DNA of 64,000 bases from Bradyrhizobium zhanjiangense (GCF_004114935.1 NZ_CP022221.1:2997001-3061000), one strand, 5' to 3'. Shown: positions 17,665-27,093, counted from the stretch's first letter. Numbers and translations are program-made. Notes: generated by a model not told the origin, from the letters alone.

Positions 17665-18859
17665 ACTCGCAAACCGCCTCAGGACCGTGAAGGTATCGGC
17701 CTCGGCGGCGATGACGGACAAGGCCCGCGAGCTCCGCGACGCGGGTGTCAAGATCGTAGGCCTGTCGTCCGGCGAGCCCGATTTTCCGACGCCGCCGCAC
17801 GCGATCGAGGCCGCACATCGGGCCGCCCTCGCAGGCGACACCAAGTATCCGGCGCAGCCGGGAACTGTCGCGCTGCGGACCGCGGTCCAGCGCAAGTTCA
17901 AGCGTGAGAACAATCTCGACTACGCCCTCGACGAGATCCTGATCGCCAATGGCGGCAAGCAGATCATCTTCAACGCGCTGTTTGCAACTTGCAATCCCGG
18001 CGACGAGGTCGTCATTCCGGCGCCGGGCTGGATTACCTATGCGGACATCGTTCTCCTGGCGGAGGCGACGCCCATCGCGGTGCCTTGCCCGGAGAACAAC
18101 CAGTTCAAGCTTCGCCCGGCGGACCTGGAGGCGGCGATCACGCCCCGGACGAAGTGGTTGATCCTGAATTTTCCCAACAATCCGACGGGCGCTGCCTGTA
18201 CGCGCGGGGAGATGCGCGCGATCGCCGACGTCATGCTGAAATATCCTGAGGTCTGGATTCTCACCGACGACATCTATGAGCATCTCACCTATGACGGTTT
18301 CGAGTTCTGCACCATCGCGGAGGTCGAGCCGAAGCTGAAGAATCGCGTCGTGACGGTGAACGGTGCGTCCAAGGCCTACGCCATGACCGGCTGGCGAGTC
18401 GGCTATTGCGGCGGTCCCAAGGACCTGATTGCGGCGATGAACAATGTCCATGGCCAGGCGACCGGCGGAATCTGCACGGTGAGCCAGGCAGCGGCCGTCG
18501 CCGTCCTGGACGGACCGCAGGACTACCTCAAGGCGCGTGCTGACATCTATCGCGACCGGCGCGATCTGGTGGTCAAGCTTCTCAATCAGATTCCGGGTAT
18601 CACCTGCCACAAGCCGCAGGGGGCCTTCTATGTGTTTCCGAACATCGCCGGCTGCATCGGCAAGACCACGAAGGGCGGTCGGCGGCTGGAAACCGACGCC
18701 GACTTCATCTCGGCGCTGCTGGAAGAGCAGCACGTCGCCGCGGTGCCGGGCGGCGCCTACGGCATGAGCCCATATTTCCGCATTTCTTACGCGACCGATA
18801 CTGAATCGCTGAAGGAAGGCTGCCGGCGCATCGCGAGCTTCTGCGAAGGGCTGCGCTGA
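17657..18859 (+). CDS. Class I/II PLP-dependent aminotransferase
   Basis: 400 residues, AspC-like fold type I. SGEPDFPTP near the N-terminus, the PLP-binding Asn in NFPNNPTGA, Asp/Tyr in TDDIYEHLTYDG, and the Schiff-base lysine in VNGASKAYAMTGWRVGY. Close in style to rhizobial aspartate/aromatic aminotransferases. The ATG at 17657 lies inside the end of the SDR gene, with GGAG upstream. In this operon it probably transaminates an imported amino compound or its oxo product. Confidence 0.9.
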   Translation: MPELANRLRTVKVSASAAMTDKARELRDAGVKIVGLSSGEPDFPTPPHAIEAAHRAALAGDTKYPAQPGTVALRTAVQRKFKRENNLDYALDEILIANGGKQIIFNALFATCNPGDEVVIPAPGWITYADIVLLAEATPIAVPCPENNQFKLRPADLEAAITPRTKWLILNFPNNPTGAACTRGEMRAIADVMLKYPEVWILTDDIYEHLTYDGFEFCTIAEVEPKLKNRVVTVNGASKAYAMTGWRVGYCGGPKDLIAAMNNVHGQATGGICTVSQAAAVAVLDGPQDYLKARADIYRDRRDLVVKLLNQIPGITCHKPQGAFYVFPNIAGCIGKTTKGGRRLETDADFISALLEEQHVAAVPGGAYGMSPYFRISYATDTESLKEGCRRIASFCEGLR

Positions 18860-19078
18860 CCCGGCATCGAGACGACAGGAGGACTGACCCGAAGGAGAAT
18901 GAAAGACGCGCCACGCGGCATTTGCCGATCAAGATCGGAGCAATATGCCGAACCAATTGTCATAATCGTTCCTGATGCCCCTAAACGAAGATGTTCTTGG
19001 TCCTGTAGGATGCCGACGCATAAGCTTTGTGCAGAAGAGGGGTATGCCTTGGTATCGCGCAGTCGAGGACGGCCAGCG

Positions 19079-20011
19079 ATGACCACCAGCGACGATGCGG
19101 TGGCAGTCTTAGGTGTTCAAGCTCCACCGGCAACCCGGCGGGCATCGCGGTGGCGTCTGGCCCTCCCGGTCGGACTTCTTGCCGTCCCGATGCTGGCATT
19201 CCTGACGTACTTCTTCTTCTATCCGGCGCTGGGGCTGCTGCTCTCGAGCATCCAGACCCAGGACAGCCGCGGCATCATCGGCCGTCCATTCACGCTTGCG
19301 CACTACGCCCGTCTGGTCAACGTCGAGCTCTACGCGCGCGTGCTCTGGACGACGCTGCGGATCAGCATCGTCACCTCGCTGCTTGCGACAGTGCTTGCCT
19401 ATCCGGTCGCCCTGGTGATGGTCAAAAGCCGTCCGATGGTCACGCGCATCATTACCCTGATCGTCATCGCACCTCTGATCGTGAGCGTGGTGGTTCGCGG
19501 CTACGGCTGGCAGCTCGTGCTCCAGAACGGTCCGAAGGGCATGCTGAACTGGATCCTGATGACGCTGCACGTCGTCGACGCGCCGATATCGGTCCTCTAC
19601 ACCGAGGCTGCCGTCGTCATCGGATCGCTGCACGTGTTCTTTCCGATGATGGTTCTGCCGCTGGCCTCGGCGCTCAGCAAGATCGATCCCAACCTCGAGG
19701 ACGCCGCCCGGATGCTGGGCGCGCCGTGGTGGAAGGTATTCCTTCGGGTGACGCTGCCGCTGAGCATGCCCGGCTTCGTCGCGGGCTTTACCCTGGTCTT
19801 TTCGCTCACCGCCGGCTCGTTCGTCATTCCGGCGATCCTGGGCGGCGCCTCGGCGGTCATGCTGGGCAATCTGATCGAGCAGCAAATCTTCGTCGTCTAC
19901 GACTGGCCATTTGGGGCTGCGATCGCCGTCGTTCTCGTCGGTCTCGTCCTCGCGGTGAACGGCGTCTCGATGTGGCTTCTGGAGGGCCGACGTCTCAGGA
20001 GGACCGAGTGA
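19079..20011 (+). CDS. ABC permease, polyamine/opine type (PotB-like)
   Basis: About 310 residues with six hydrophobic segments. The EAA loop near the C-terminus (EDAARMLGAPWWKVFLRVTL) docks the ATPase. The N-terminal 35 residues are cytoplasmic. ATG at 19079 is preceded by GAGGAC; longer in-frame starts up to 18899 lie in the intergenic region. It ends overlapping the next permease by one base. A 219-bp gap separates it from the aminotransferase and could hold a secondary promoter. Confidence 0.9.
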   Translation: MTTSDDAVAVLGVQAPPATRRASRWRLALPVGLLAVPMLAFLTYFFFYPALGLLLSSIQTQDSRGIIGRPFTLAHYARLVNVELYARVLWTTLRISIVTSLLATVLAYPVALVMVKSRPMVTRIITLIVIAPLIVSVVVRGYGWQLVLQNGPKGMLNWILMTLHVVDAPISVLYTEAAVVIGSLHVFFPMMVLPLASALSKIDPNLEDAARMLGAPWWKVFLRVTLPLSMPGFVAGFTLVFSLTAGSFVIPAILGGASAVMLGNLIEQQIFVVYDWPFGAAIAVVLVGLVLAVNGVSMWLLEGRRLRRTE

Positions 20012-20814
20012 TGGACGAGCGGTTTTCCGGCTTCGGCGCCTTCATCCTCTACACGATCACTGCCGGCATGATGCTGTTCATCCTGGCGCCGCTGCTTCTC
20101 GTCATGGCCGTGTCGGTCTCCGATTCCTATTTCGTGACGTTCCCGCCGCAGGGCTTCACGCTGAAATGGTACGCCAAGGTTCTCCAGGACCGCGACTTCC
20201 TCGAGGCGATGAGGCTGAGCATCCTGCTCGCGCTCGGCACGACGGCGGGCTCGCTCCTGTTCGGCGTGCCCGCGGCCTTTGCGCTCGTCCGCGGCAGGTT
20301 CTTCGGACTGGCAGCGATCAAGGGGTTCCTGCTGTCGCCGCTGATTTTCCCGGCGCTGGTCACGGGCCTGGCGCTGCTTCAGGTCCTGACCAGGCTCGGC
20401 TCGCAGGATGCGCGGCTCAATCTCCTGATCGGGCACGTGGTCGTGACGTCGCCCTATGTCATCCGCACTGTCGTCACCAGCCTCCAGCTCGTGGACGAGA
20501 ACCTGGAGGATGCCGCGCGCACCCTCGGCGCAAACCGGCTGACGACCTTCTGGCGCGTGACGCTGCCGCAGATCGCCTCCGGCGTCGCCGCCGGCGGGCT
20601 GTTTGCCTTCATGGTGTCCTTCGACAATTACCCGGTCACGATGTGGCTGGCGAACTCGGAATACTCGCCCGTGCCGCTCGTCCTGATGCGGCAACTGGTC
20701 AACGTCTTCGACCCTTCCGTGCCGGCGATGTCGACGATCATCATCCTGATGGCGATGGTCGGCGTGCTGCTGCTGGAGAAACTGGTCGGCCTTCGCCGCG
20801 CGCTGGCTGCCTGA
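20011..20814 (+). CDS. ABC permease, polyamine/opine type (PotC-like)
   Basis: 267 residues, MDERFSGFGAFILYTITAGM at the start, six membrane segments, and the coupling loop EDAARTLGANRLTTFWRVTL. AGGAGG lies 8 nt before the ATG. It pairs with the previous permease to form the heterodimeric channel of a spermidine/putrescine-type importer. Confidence 0.9.
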   Translation: MDERFSGFGAFILYTITAGMMLFILAPLLLVMAVSVSDSYFVTFPPQGFTLKWYAKVLQDRDFLEAMRLSILLALGTTAGSLLFGVPAAFALVRGRFFGLAAIKGFLLSPLIFPALVTGLALLQVLTRLGSQDARLNLLIGHVVVTSPYVIRTVVTSLQLVDENLEDAARTLGANRLTTFWRVTLPQIASGVAAGGLFAFMVSFDNYPVTMWLANSEYSPVPLVLMRQLVNVFDPSVPAMSTIIILMAMVGVLLLEKLVGLRRALAA

Positions 20815-20843
20815 TGTGCATTGGTTAGATGGAGATTGGACCC

Positions 20844-21908
20844 ATGAAGCTGACACGTAGGACTCTCATTAAGGCCGGTGCATCCGCGGTTGCTTTCCCG
20901 ACGATCATCAGCCGGTCGTGGGCGCAGGACGCCAAGCAACTGCATGTCGGCGTCTACAACTCCGCGCTGGGCAAGCTGATCCAGAAGGAGGTCATTCCCA
21001 AGTTCGAGGCCGAGTTCAAGTGCCGCGTCTTCACCATCGAAGGCGCGACGCTGTCTAACATCGCCGCCCTCCGCGCCACACGTGATACGCCGCGCTTCAG
21101 CATGATGATGATGGACGATGTCGGAATCCCCCAGGCCAAGCAGGAAGGGTTGATCGACAAGCTCGATACCGGGAAAATTCCCAACCTCGAGAAGGTCTAT
21201 AAGCGCTATCTGTTCGAGGAAGGCTACGGCGTCGGCTTCTCGATCTCGAGCGCGGCCATGTTCATCAATCCGCAAGTGACGAAGCCGCTCGAGAGCTATG
21301 AGCAGATCTTCGACGCGAAATATCGCAAGCAGATCTTGCTCAATACGCCCAAGAACACCCAGAGCGTGCTGATGCTCATCGTGGCGACGGCGCTCACGAC
21401 CGGCAAGCCGCTGCAGGAGGCGCAATATCTGGTCGACAGCGGCTGGGACAAGCTCGCTGCTCTCAAGCCCAACGTCCTGACGATCTACGACAGCGAGGCG
21501 CAGGTGCTCCAGGTGGCGCAGGGCCAGGCGACGATCGGCGGCATCGAATACTCGAAGGCGATCTATCCGCACACGGCCAAGGGCATGCCGATCGACATGA
21601 CCTTCCCCAAGGAAGGTGCGTTCACCGGCATCAACAGCATGACGCTGGTCAAGAATGCGCCCGAGCCGGAGCTCGCCTGTGCCCTGATCAACCGCATTCT
21701 GGAGCCCTCGGTCGCCAAGATGCTGTCCGAGCAGACGCTCAGCGCGCCGTCGGTGGGCGGCATCGACTTCAAGCCGGAGACGGCCAAGTTCCTGGCCTAT
21801 CCCGACACCAAGGCGACCGATCTCGGACTGTTCACGCCGGACTGGAAGTTCATCGTTCCGCGCCGCGGTCCGTGGCTGGAGCGCTATAATCAGGTGTTCA
21901 CGAGCTAG
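20844..21908 (+). CDS. Periplasmic substrate-binding protein (PotD-like), Tat signal
   Basis: About 354 residues. The start MKLTRRTLIKAGASAVAFP has a twin-arginine motif (RRTLIK) followed by a hydrophobic stretch and a cleavage site near SWAQD. The mature part begins KQLHVGVYNSALGK and follows the PotD/extracellular solute-binding family 1 pattern. Tat export suggests folding before transport. ATG at 20844 is chosen over 20829 because the ribosome site GGAG lies between them. Its ligand decides what the operon takes up; sequence alone does not say whether it is a polyamine, an opine or a lactam. Confidence 0.88.
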   Translation: MKLTRRTLIKAGASAVAFPTIISRSWAQDAKQLHVGVYNSALGKLIQKEVIPKFEAEFKCRVFTIEGATLSNIAALRATRDTPRFSMMMMDDVGIPQAKQEGLIDKLDTGKIPNLEKVYKRYLFEEGYGVGFSISSAAMFINPQVTKPLESYEQIFDAKYRKQILLNTPKNTQSVLMLIVATALTTGKPLQEAQYLVDSGWDKLAALKPNVLTIYDSEAQVLQVAQGQATIGGIEYSKAIYPHTAKGMPIDMTFPKEGAFTGINSMTLVKNAPEPELACALINRILEPSVAKMLSEQTLSAPSVGGIDFKPETAKFLAYPDTKATDLGLFTPDWKFIVPRRGPWLERYNQVFTS

Positions 21909-21919
21909 GACAGGCTGCC

Positions 21920-23014
21920 ATGAGGTCTTCCGAAGTCAGGCTTGACCGCCTCAGCAAGGAATATAACCGCACCGTCGCGGTCGACGACGTCTCGCTCACG
22001 ATCGAGCCGGGCCACATGGTGGCGCTGCTCGGTCCGAGCGGATGCGGCAAGACGACCTGCCTGCGCATGATTGCAGGGTTGATCCGCCCGACATCCGGCG
22101 ACGTCTTCGTGAACGACAAGAGGATGACCGACGTTCCCGTGCATCGCCGCAATGTCGGAATGCTGTTCCAGAACTACGCGCTGTTTCCTCACCTGACCGT
22201 CGACGAGAACATCGCCTTCGGCCTGGAGATGCGCGGGATATCCAAGGCCGATGCCGCAAGGAAGATGGCCGAGGCGCTCAGCCTCGTGCAGCTCTCCAGC
22301 TTCGGCAAGCGCTATCCGGCGCAGCTCTCCGGCGGCCAGCAGCAGCGCGTCGCATTGGGGCGGGCCCTTGTGATCGAGCCGGCCATGCTGCTCCTCGACG
22401 AGCCGCTCGGGGCGCTCGACAAGGGGCTTCGCGAGAGCATGCAGGTCGAGCTGCGTGCCCTTCAGCGCAGGCTTGGCCTCACCACCGTCATGGTGACCCA
22501 CGACCAGGACGAAGCCCTGACGATGGCCGACAAGATCGTGGTCATGCGCGATGGCAAGCTCGAGCAGGTCGGCTCGGCGACGGAAATTTACCAGCGTCCC
22601 GCCTCGAAATTCGTCGCGCAGTTTATCGGCGCATCGAATCTGTTTCAGGGGCCCATCGAGCAGCGAAACGGCAGCGGAGCCGTCATTCGTGTCTCGCCCG
22701 AACTCAGCCTTCAGGTCGATCAGATCCCGTCGTCGGCCAGCGACGTGATGGTTTCGATCAGGCCCGAAGCGATCATCGTCGAGCGAGCCGGCCAGAGCCC
22801 GGCGGCGCAACGCGCCAACAGCGTGACGGCGCGTGTCGATCAGGCCATCTATCGCGGCTTCGTCAGTCACTACTATCTCAAGACGCCGAGTGGCGGCCAG
22901 ATCATCGTGTTCGAGCAGAACCAGTCGCAGCAAGCCGGACTCCGATACGCGGTGGGCGAGGAGGTCGTGGCGCGGTGGGAGTCACCCAGCAATCACGTCA
23001 TCGCGCGTCACTGA
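21920..23014 (+). CDS. ABC transporter ATPase (PotA-like)
   Basis: 364 residues. Walker A GPSGCGKT, Q-loop in LFQNYALFPH, signature LSGGQQQR, Walker B LLLDEPLGALD, switch His in VTHDQDEAL, then a C-terminal TOBE-like beta domain from about residue 270. That layout is the PotA/UgpC type. It completes the importer with the preceding three genes, 11 bp after the binding protein. Confidence 0.92.
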   Translation: MRSSEVRLDRLSKEYNRTVAVDDVSLTIEPGHMVALLGPSGCGKTTCLRMIAGLIRPTSGDVFVNDKRMTDVPVHRRNVGMLFQNYALFPHLTVDENIAFGLEMRGISKADAARKMAEALSLVQLSSFGKRYPAQLSGGQQQRVALGRALVIEPAMLLLDEPLGALDKGLRESMQVELRALQRRLGLTTVMVTHDQDEALTMADKIVVMRDGKLEQVGSATEIYQRPASKFVAQFIGASNLFQGPIEQRNGSGAVIRVSPELSLQVDQIPSSASDVMVSIRPEAIIVERAGQSPAAQRANSVTARVDQAIYRGFVSHYYLKTPSGGQIIVFEQNQSQQAGLRYAVGEEVVARWESPSNHVIARH

Positions 23015-23112
23015 AATCGGAGGCGAGCGCGAGGTCCTGCGGGCAATCGACATCCCTTATACCCGCAGACGAACATCGTCTTGGATCGGCCTGCGACGCT
23101 TGGCTAGATCTA

Positions 23113-23216
23113 AAGCATGATCCGGAAAAGTGCCAAGCGGTTTTCCGAAAGATCATGCATAAACAACAACCTAGAGCGCGATGACGTTTCATCTAAATCT
23201 CATCGCGCTTTAGGAG
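23113..23216. repeat. Rhizobial palindromic intergenic repeat
   Basis: Two nested palindromes: GCATGATCCGGAAAA faces TTTTCCGAAAGATCATGC, and AGCGCGATGA faces TCATCGCGCTTT. This composite is familiar from intergenic regions of Rhizobiales genomes. It lies between the ATPase and pxpB1 and could form an RNA hairpin that attenuates or stabilises the operon transcript. Confidence 0.7.
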
Positions 23217-23252
23217 TGGCAGCGCCACGGGCGTTCGACCAGCGAGGCCCTT

Positions 23253-23948
23253 TTGTCGATTAATCAGCCAAACGCTCCCTTTGTCGGCACGATCGAGAAA
23301 AGCCCGAAGATCAGCCTGATCGGCACGCTTGCGATGCTGGTCGAGGCGCCGGGTGACTTCGACCTGCTGCAGCAGGGACGAATCTGGGCCCTTGCAGATG
23401 CCGTCTCGACCTGGCCCAATGTCCAGGAGGCCGTCATTGGCGTCACCAATGTGATGCTCGTCTTCGAGCAGCCGCCGGCGGATATCGGTATGCTCGGCGC
23501 TGCGATCGTCGAGCTGTGGCATCGTTTGCCGGGCCGCAAGGCCGACGGCAAGCTCATCGAGATTCCCGTGGTCTATGGCGGCGAACTCGGCTTCGATTTG
23601 CCAGCGGTTGCAAAGCGCGCCGGACTATCCGAGCGCGATGTCATCAGGATTCACAGCGAAGGCGAATACACCGTCTGTGCGGTCGCGAGCTCGCCGGGGT
23701 TCGGCTATCTCCACGGCCTCGATCCGCGCATTCACATGCCGCGTAAATCGGTACCGTCGCTCAACATGCGGGCGGGCTCGGTGACCATCGGTGGGATGCA
23801 GACAGGCGTCGCGGTGCTGACAAGCCCGAACGGATGGAACGCGATCGGCTGGGCCTCTGTCGCCATGTTCGATCCGAGCTCCGAACAGCCCTCGCTCATG
23901 CTTCCGGGCGACCGTGTCAAATTCAGGATCGATCGGATCGAGCTGTGA
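23253..23948 (+). CDS. pxpB: 5-oxoprolinase subunit B-like (PxpB/KipI, CT_C_D), copy 1
   Basis: 231 residues from a TTG start, the only reasonable start before ISLIGTLAMLVEAPG. Carries the CT_C_D (carboxyltransferase subdomain C and D) domain: IPVVYGGELGFDL, SPGFGYLHGLDPRI, GSVTIGGMQTGV. In PxpABC it helps ATP-dependent opening of 5-oxoproline to glutamate. Its stop overlaps the next gene by 4 nt (GTGA). Confidence 0.88.
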   Translation: MSINQPNAPFVGTIEKSPKISLIGTLAMLVEAPGDFDLLQQGRIWALADAVSTWPNVQEAVIGVTNVMLVFEQPPADIGMLGAAIVELWHRLPGRKADGKLIEIPVVYGGELGFDLPAVAKRAGLSERDVIRIHSEGEYTVCAVASSPGFGYLHGLDPRIHMPRKSVPSLNMRAGSVTIGGMQTGVAVLTSPNGWNAIGWASVAMFDPSSEQPSLMLPGDRVKFRIDRIEL

Positions 23949-24922
23949 TCGAGATCCTGACCAGCCCCGCCTTCAACACCATCCAGGACCTGGGCCGTCA
24001 TGGTGCGCGCCGTTTCGGCGTGAGCACGTCGGGTGCCATGGATCCCGTCGCACTCGCCGCCGGCAATGCGCTGCTCGGCAATGACGACAATGCGGCCGGC
24101 ATCGAGATCCAGACCTTTCCGTTCCGCCTGCGCTTTTCGGCCGACACCGCATTCGCGCTCACCGGCGCCGATCACGACGCGACGCTGGCCGGATCGGCCG
24201 TTCGGCCGTGGTGGTGCACGCGTGCGAAGGCGGGCGATGTTCTCGCGATCACCGCGCCGCGGCGTGGCGCGCGAGTCTACATGACGTTCGGCGGCGGCAT
24301 CGACGTTCCGCGCGTGCTGGGCTCGCGCAGCACGCATCTGCGCGGCGGCTTCGGCGGGCTCGAGGGCCGCACCTTGCAGGCGGGCGACGTCGTGCCGATC
24401 GGGAATTCGCCGAGCAGCAGCGACGGGCGCTTCGATTTCGGCGTGGCGCCGCCGGATGTCGCGATCGCGGGCATAGCTTCAGCGGATGACCGCGTGCTGC
24501 GGATACGCGTGATGCGGGCCGGCGAGTACGACCTGTTCTCCGAGGCGATGCAGGCGAGTTTCTGGACGACGCGATGGAAGATCAGCGCCCGGAGCGATCG
24601 GGGCGGCTATCGTCTCATCGGCGGCAAGCTGACATTGGACGCGCCGGTCGAGATGCGCTCGCACGGTGTGGTGGCCGGCGTCGTGCAGGTGCCGCCGGCC
24701 GGCGAGCCGATCATCCAGATGAGCGATGCCAATACGGCGGGTGGCTATCCGAAGATGGCGGCCGTGATCCAGGCCGATCTCTGGCGCCTCGGCCAGGCGA
24801 CGCCGGGATCGGTCATTGCCTTCAGTGAGGTGAGCTACCAGGACGCGGTCGCGGCCATGGCTCCCGTCAACGACTATCTCGTGAAGTTGCGTGCGACCGC
24901 GGATCTCTATCGAGCGCTTTGA
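23945..24922 (+). CDS. pxpC: 5-oxoprolinase subunit C-like (PxpC/KipA, CT_A_B), copy 1
   Basis: 325 residues from a GTG start. CT_A_B domain: FNTIQDLGRHGARRFGVSTS, GAMDPVALAAGN, ALTGADHDA, RSHGVVAGVVQVPPAGEPII. GTG is supported by the GTGA overlap with pxpB1. Partner of PxpB in a heteromeric complex. The shared overlap arrangement with the second copy at 26086-27752 shows both pairs descend from one ancestral unit. Confidence 0.88.
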   Translation: MIEILTSPAFNTIQDLGRHGARRFGVSTSGAMDPVALAAGNALLGNDDNAAGIEIQTFPFRLRFSADTAFALTGADHDATLAGSAVRPWWCTRAKAGDVLAITAPRRGARVYMTFGGGIDVPRVLGSRSTHLRGGFGGLEGRTLQAGDVVPIGNSPSSSDGRFDFGVAPPDVAIAGIASADDRVLRIRVMRAGEYDLFSEAMQASFWTTRWKISARSDRGGYRLIGGKLTLDAPVEMRSHGVVAGVVQVPPAGEPIIQMSDANTAGGYPKMAAVIQADLWRLGQATPGSVIAFSEVSYQDAVAAMAPVNDYLVKLRATADLYRAL

Positions 24923-24957
24923 GTGGACGTCAACAATAACAAGAGCAGGGTACGAAG

Positions 24958-25725
24958 ATGAAAATCGGCATCAATTCGGACATGGGCGAAGGCTTCGGCA
25001 ATTATCGCATCTGCGACGACGAGGCGCTGATGAGCATCATCTCGTCGGCCAACGTGGCGTGCGGTTTTCACGCCGGCGATCCCATCATCATGGATCGCAT
25101 GGTTCGCCTGGCGAAGCAGAAGGGGGTCGAGGTCGGTGCTCATCCGGGCCTGCCTGACCTTCTCGGATTTGGACGCCGCGTGATCCAGATGGATGCGGCC
25201 GAGATCGAGAAGCACATGGTCTATCAGATCGGCGCCTTGCAGGCGATCGCGACCAATGCAGGCCATCGCGTGACCCATGTCAGCTTCCACGCCGCGATGG
25301 GTAACATGGTCAATGCCGACCCTGATATGGCCGATGTCGTTGCCCGTGCGATTGCGGCCATCAACCGCGACTTCATCGTGTTCTCGCAGCCTGACGCTGA
25401 GATCGTGCGCGCCGCGCGCAAGGTCGGCCTGCGCATCCTCACGCTGTTCCTGGCTGATCGCGCCTATGACGAGCACGGCCACCTGGTGTCTCGCAAGCTT
25501 CCCAACTCGGTCATCACCTCGACCGAGGCGGTGGCCGAGCGGGTCAAGCGCTTCCTCGACAGCGGCACTGTGCAGACGATCGAGGGCAAGTCGATCAAGG
25601 TCGAAGCGCGCTCGATCCTGATCCACAGCGACACGCCCGGATCGGTCAACCTTGCCGCTACTGTGCGCCGCGTGATCGAGCAGGGTGGCGGCGAAGTCAC
25701 GCCCGCAACCGTTCTCCTCAATTGA
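24958..25725 (+). CDS. pxpA: 5-oxoprolinase subunit A (PxpA/LamB/YcsF family)
   Basis: 255 residues, complete: INSDMGEGFGNYRICDDEAL, ANVACGFHAGDP, VGAHPGLPDLLGFGRR, SFHAAMGN, FADR-like LADRAYDEHGHL. The conserved Asp/His cluster of the family is present. With pxpB1 and pxpC1 it gives a full PxpABC set. Its last 8 bases overlap the last 8 of the minus-strand carrier-like gene, so the two operons meet tail to tail. Confidence 0.9.
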   Translation: MKIGINSDMGEGFGNYRICDDEALMSIISSANVACGFHAGDPIIMDRMVRLAKQKGVEVGAHPGLPDLLGFGRRVIQMDAAEIEKHMVYQIGALQAIATNAGHRVTHVSFHAAMGNMVNADPDMADVVARAIAAINRDFIVFSQPDAEIVRAARKVGLRILTLFLADRAYDEHGHLVSRKLPNSVITSTEAVAERVKRFLDSGTVQTIEGKSIKVEARSILIHSDTPGSVNLAATVRRVIEQGGGEVTPATVLLN

Positions 25726-26125
25726 GCGGACGGATGCGCGCAATCGGTGTGCCGTAGCCGACCGTTGCGCCGGGCTCCGCGATCACGGCATCGACGGTGC
25801 CGGTGGCCGGCGCCACGATGGGCGCATACAAGAGCCCGATCTTGACGAGGCCGACGGTCGCGCCGGCCTCGATGCGCTGGCCAGGCGCGACGAACGGCTT
25901 GTCCCGCCAGGGATGAGCCGCGAGGAAACATCCTGCGACGTCGGCTTTGGCGATGACGGAATGGTCATCGGCGGGGGTGGCAGGCGTCGGCGACGCGGCC
26001 ACTCGCGGGCCCGTATCGACGACGAGCCTCAGGGATTGGCCGGGCTCTTCGATCTCGATCGTGTCGACGCCGGACCTTGCGAGGATCAGCGCCAGGCGCG
26101 CGATATCGGTGAGCTGTATCGGCAT
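25718..26125 (-). CDS. Biotinyl/lipoyl carrier-like protein lacking the modified Lys
   Basis: 135 residues. N-terminus LTDIARLALILARSGVDTIE resembles AccB. The C-terminal half is a biotinyl-type flattened barrel: FVAPGQRIEAGATVGLV, then APIVAPATGTVDAV and VGYGTPIARI. Where true carriers have EAMK this one reads VKIG (residues 94-97), so the biotin-accepting Lys is replaced by Gly in my alignment by eye. The start at 26125 has GGAG upstream and lies inside the end of pxpC2 (40-nt overlap). It may be a structural subunit or a scaffold. A true carrier is encoded earlier in the same operon. Confidence 0.75.
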   Translation of the reverse strand: MPIQLTDIARLALILARSGVDTIEIEEPGQSLRLVVDTGPRVAASPTPATPADDHSVIAKADVAGCFLAAHPWRDKPFVAPGQRIEAGATVGLVKIGLLYAPIVAPATGTVDAVIAEPGATVGYGTPIARIRPLN

Positions 26126-27093
26126 GTTCTGGTCTCCTCGACAAGGCGTGCGTTGGTCCTGAGCCGGTCGAGATAGGCCGACATCTCGGTTTCGGCCGCC
26201 AGCGCATCGGAATAAGCGGTTTGCTCGAATCGCAACTTGCTGCCGAGCCGCGCCTGCCCGACGCGCCACAGATCGGCGCGGATCACGGTTGCGATCTTCG
26301 GGTAGCCGCCGGACGTCTGCGCGTCGCGCATCTGGATGATCGGCTGTCCGTTCGGCGGAATCTGGATGACGCCGGGAACGATGCCGTGCGAGCGCTTCTC
26401 GATCGGCACCTCCGGCTTCACGGCAGGACCCTGCAGGCGATAGCCGTAACGGTTGCTCTGCGGCGTGATCTTCCAGCTGCTCGACCAGAACAGCGCCTGC
26501 GTGGCGGCGTCGAAGCCGTCATACTCGCCGGCAATCACGACCCTGACGATGGTCTCATCCGCGGCGGCGTTCGGCCGCGCCAGCGTGATCTCGGCCGGCT
26601 CGACCCCGAGCTCCCCGATGACCGCAGTTGGCGCGGCGCAGGGCAGGACGTCGCCCACATGGAGCGGCCGTCCGTGCCAGCCGCCGAACTCGCCGCGAAA
26701 CTGCGTGCTGCGCGAGCCCAGCACCATGGGCACGTCGATACCACCGCCAACGGTTAGATAGAGTCGTGCGCCGCGGGGCATTGCCTTGATGGTCAAGACT
26801 TCGCCCGCACGAGCGTGCGACCGCCACCATGGCGGAATCACGCGTCCTGCGATCTCGGCCTCGACATCGGCGCCCGTGAGCGCAAAGGCCATGTTGCGGT
26901 CGAAACGAAGCTTGAATGGCAGCATCGGGATTTCGATGCCGGCGGCGTTCTCGTCGTTGCCGAGAAGGATGTTGCCGGCACGCAGGGCGACATCGTCCAT
27001 CGCACCCGACGTGCCGACTCCGAAGCGATATTGATCGAAGCGGCCGAGATCCTGGACGCTGGCCGGCCCTGTGACTGACAGGATCTCGATCAC
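26086..27093 (-). CDS. PxpC/KipA-like carboxyltransferase half (CT_A_B), copy 2
   Basis: 335 residues from GTG at 27093, overlapping pxpB2 by 4 nt. Same domain as copy 1 (SVQDLGRFDQYRFGVGTSGA, ALTGADVEA, GGGIDVPMVLGSRST, RSHGIVPGVIQIPPNGQPII), but with a divergent tail. Here it sits with biotin carboxylase and carrier genes, so it more likely forms the A/B half of a carboxyltransferase, as in urea carboxylase, than a second 5-oxoprolinase. No second pxpA accompanies it. Confidence 0.85.
   Translation of the reverse strand: MIEILSVTGPASVQDLGRFDQYRFGVGTSGAMDDVALRAGNILLGNDENAAGIEIPMLPFKLRFDRNMAFALTGADVEAEIAGRVIPPWWRSHARAGEVLTIKAMPRGARLYLTVGGGIDVPMVLGSRSTQFRGEFGGWHGRPLHVGDVLPCAAPTAVIGELGVEPAEITLARPNAAADETIVRVVIAGEYDGFDAATQALFWSSSWKITPQSNRYGYRLQGPAVKPEVPIEKRSHGIVPGVIQIPPNGQPIIQMRDAQTSGGYPKIATVIRADLWRVGQARLGSKLRFEQTAYSDALAAETEMSAYLDRLRTNARLVEETRTCRYSSPISRAWR

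Noticed and set aside
17390..18733. 447-codon minus-strand ORF, and similar long antisense ORFs under the transporter and pxp genes
   Set aside because: High-GC shadow ORFs; the plus-strand genes have clear domains and overlapping starts.
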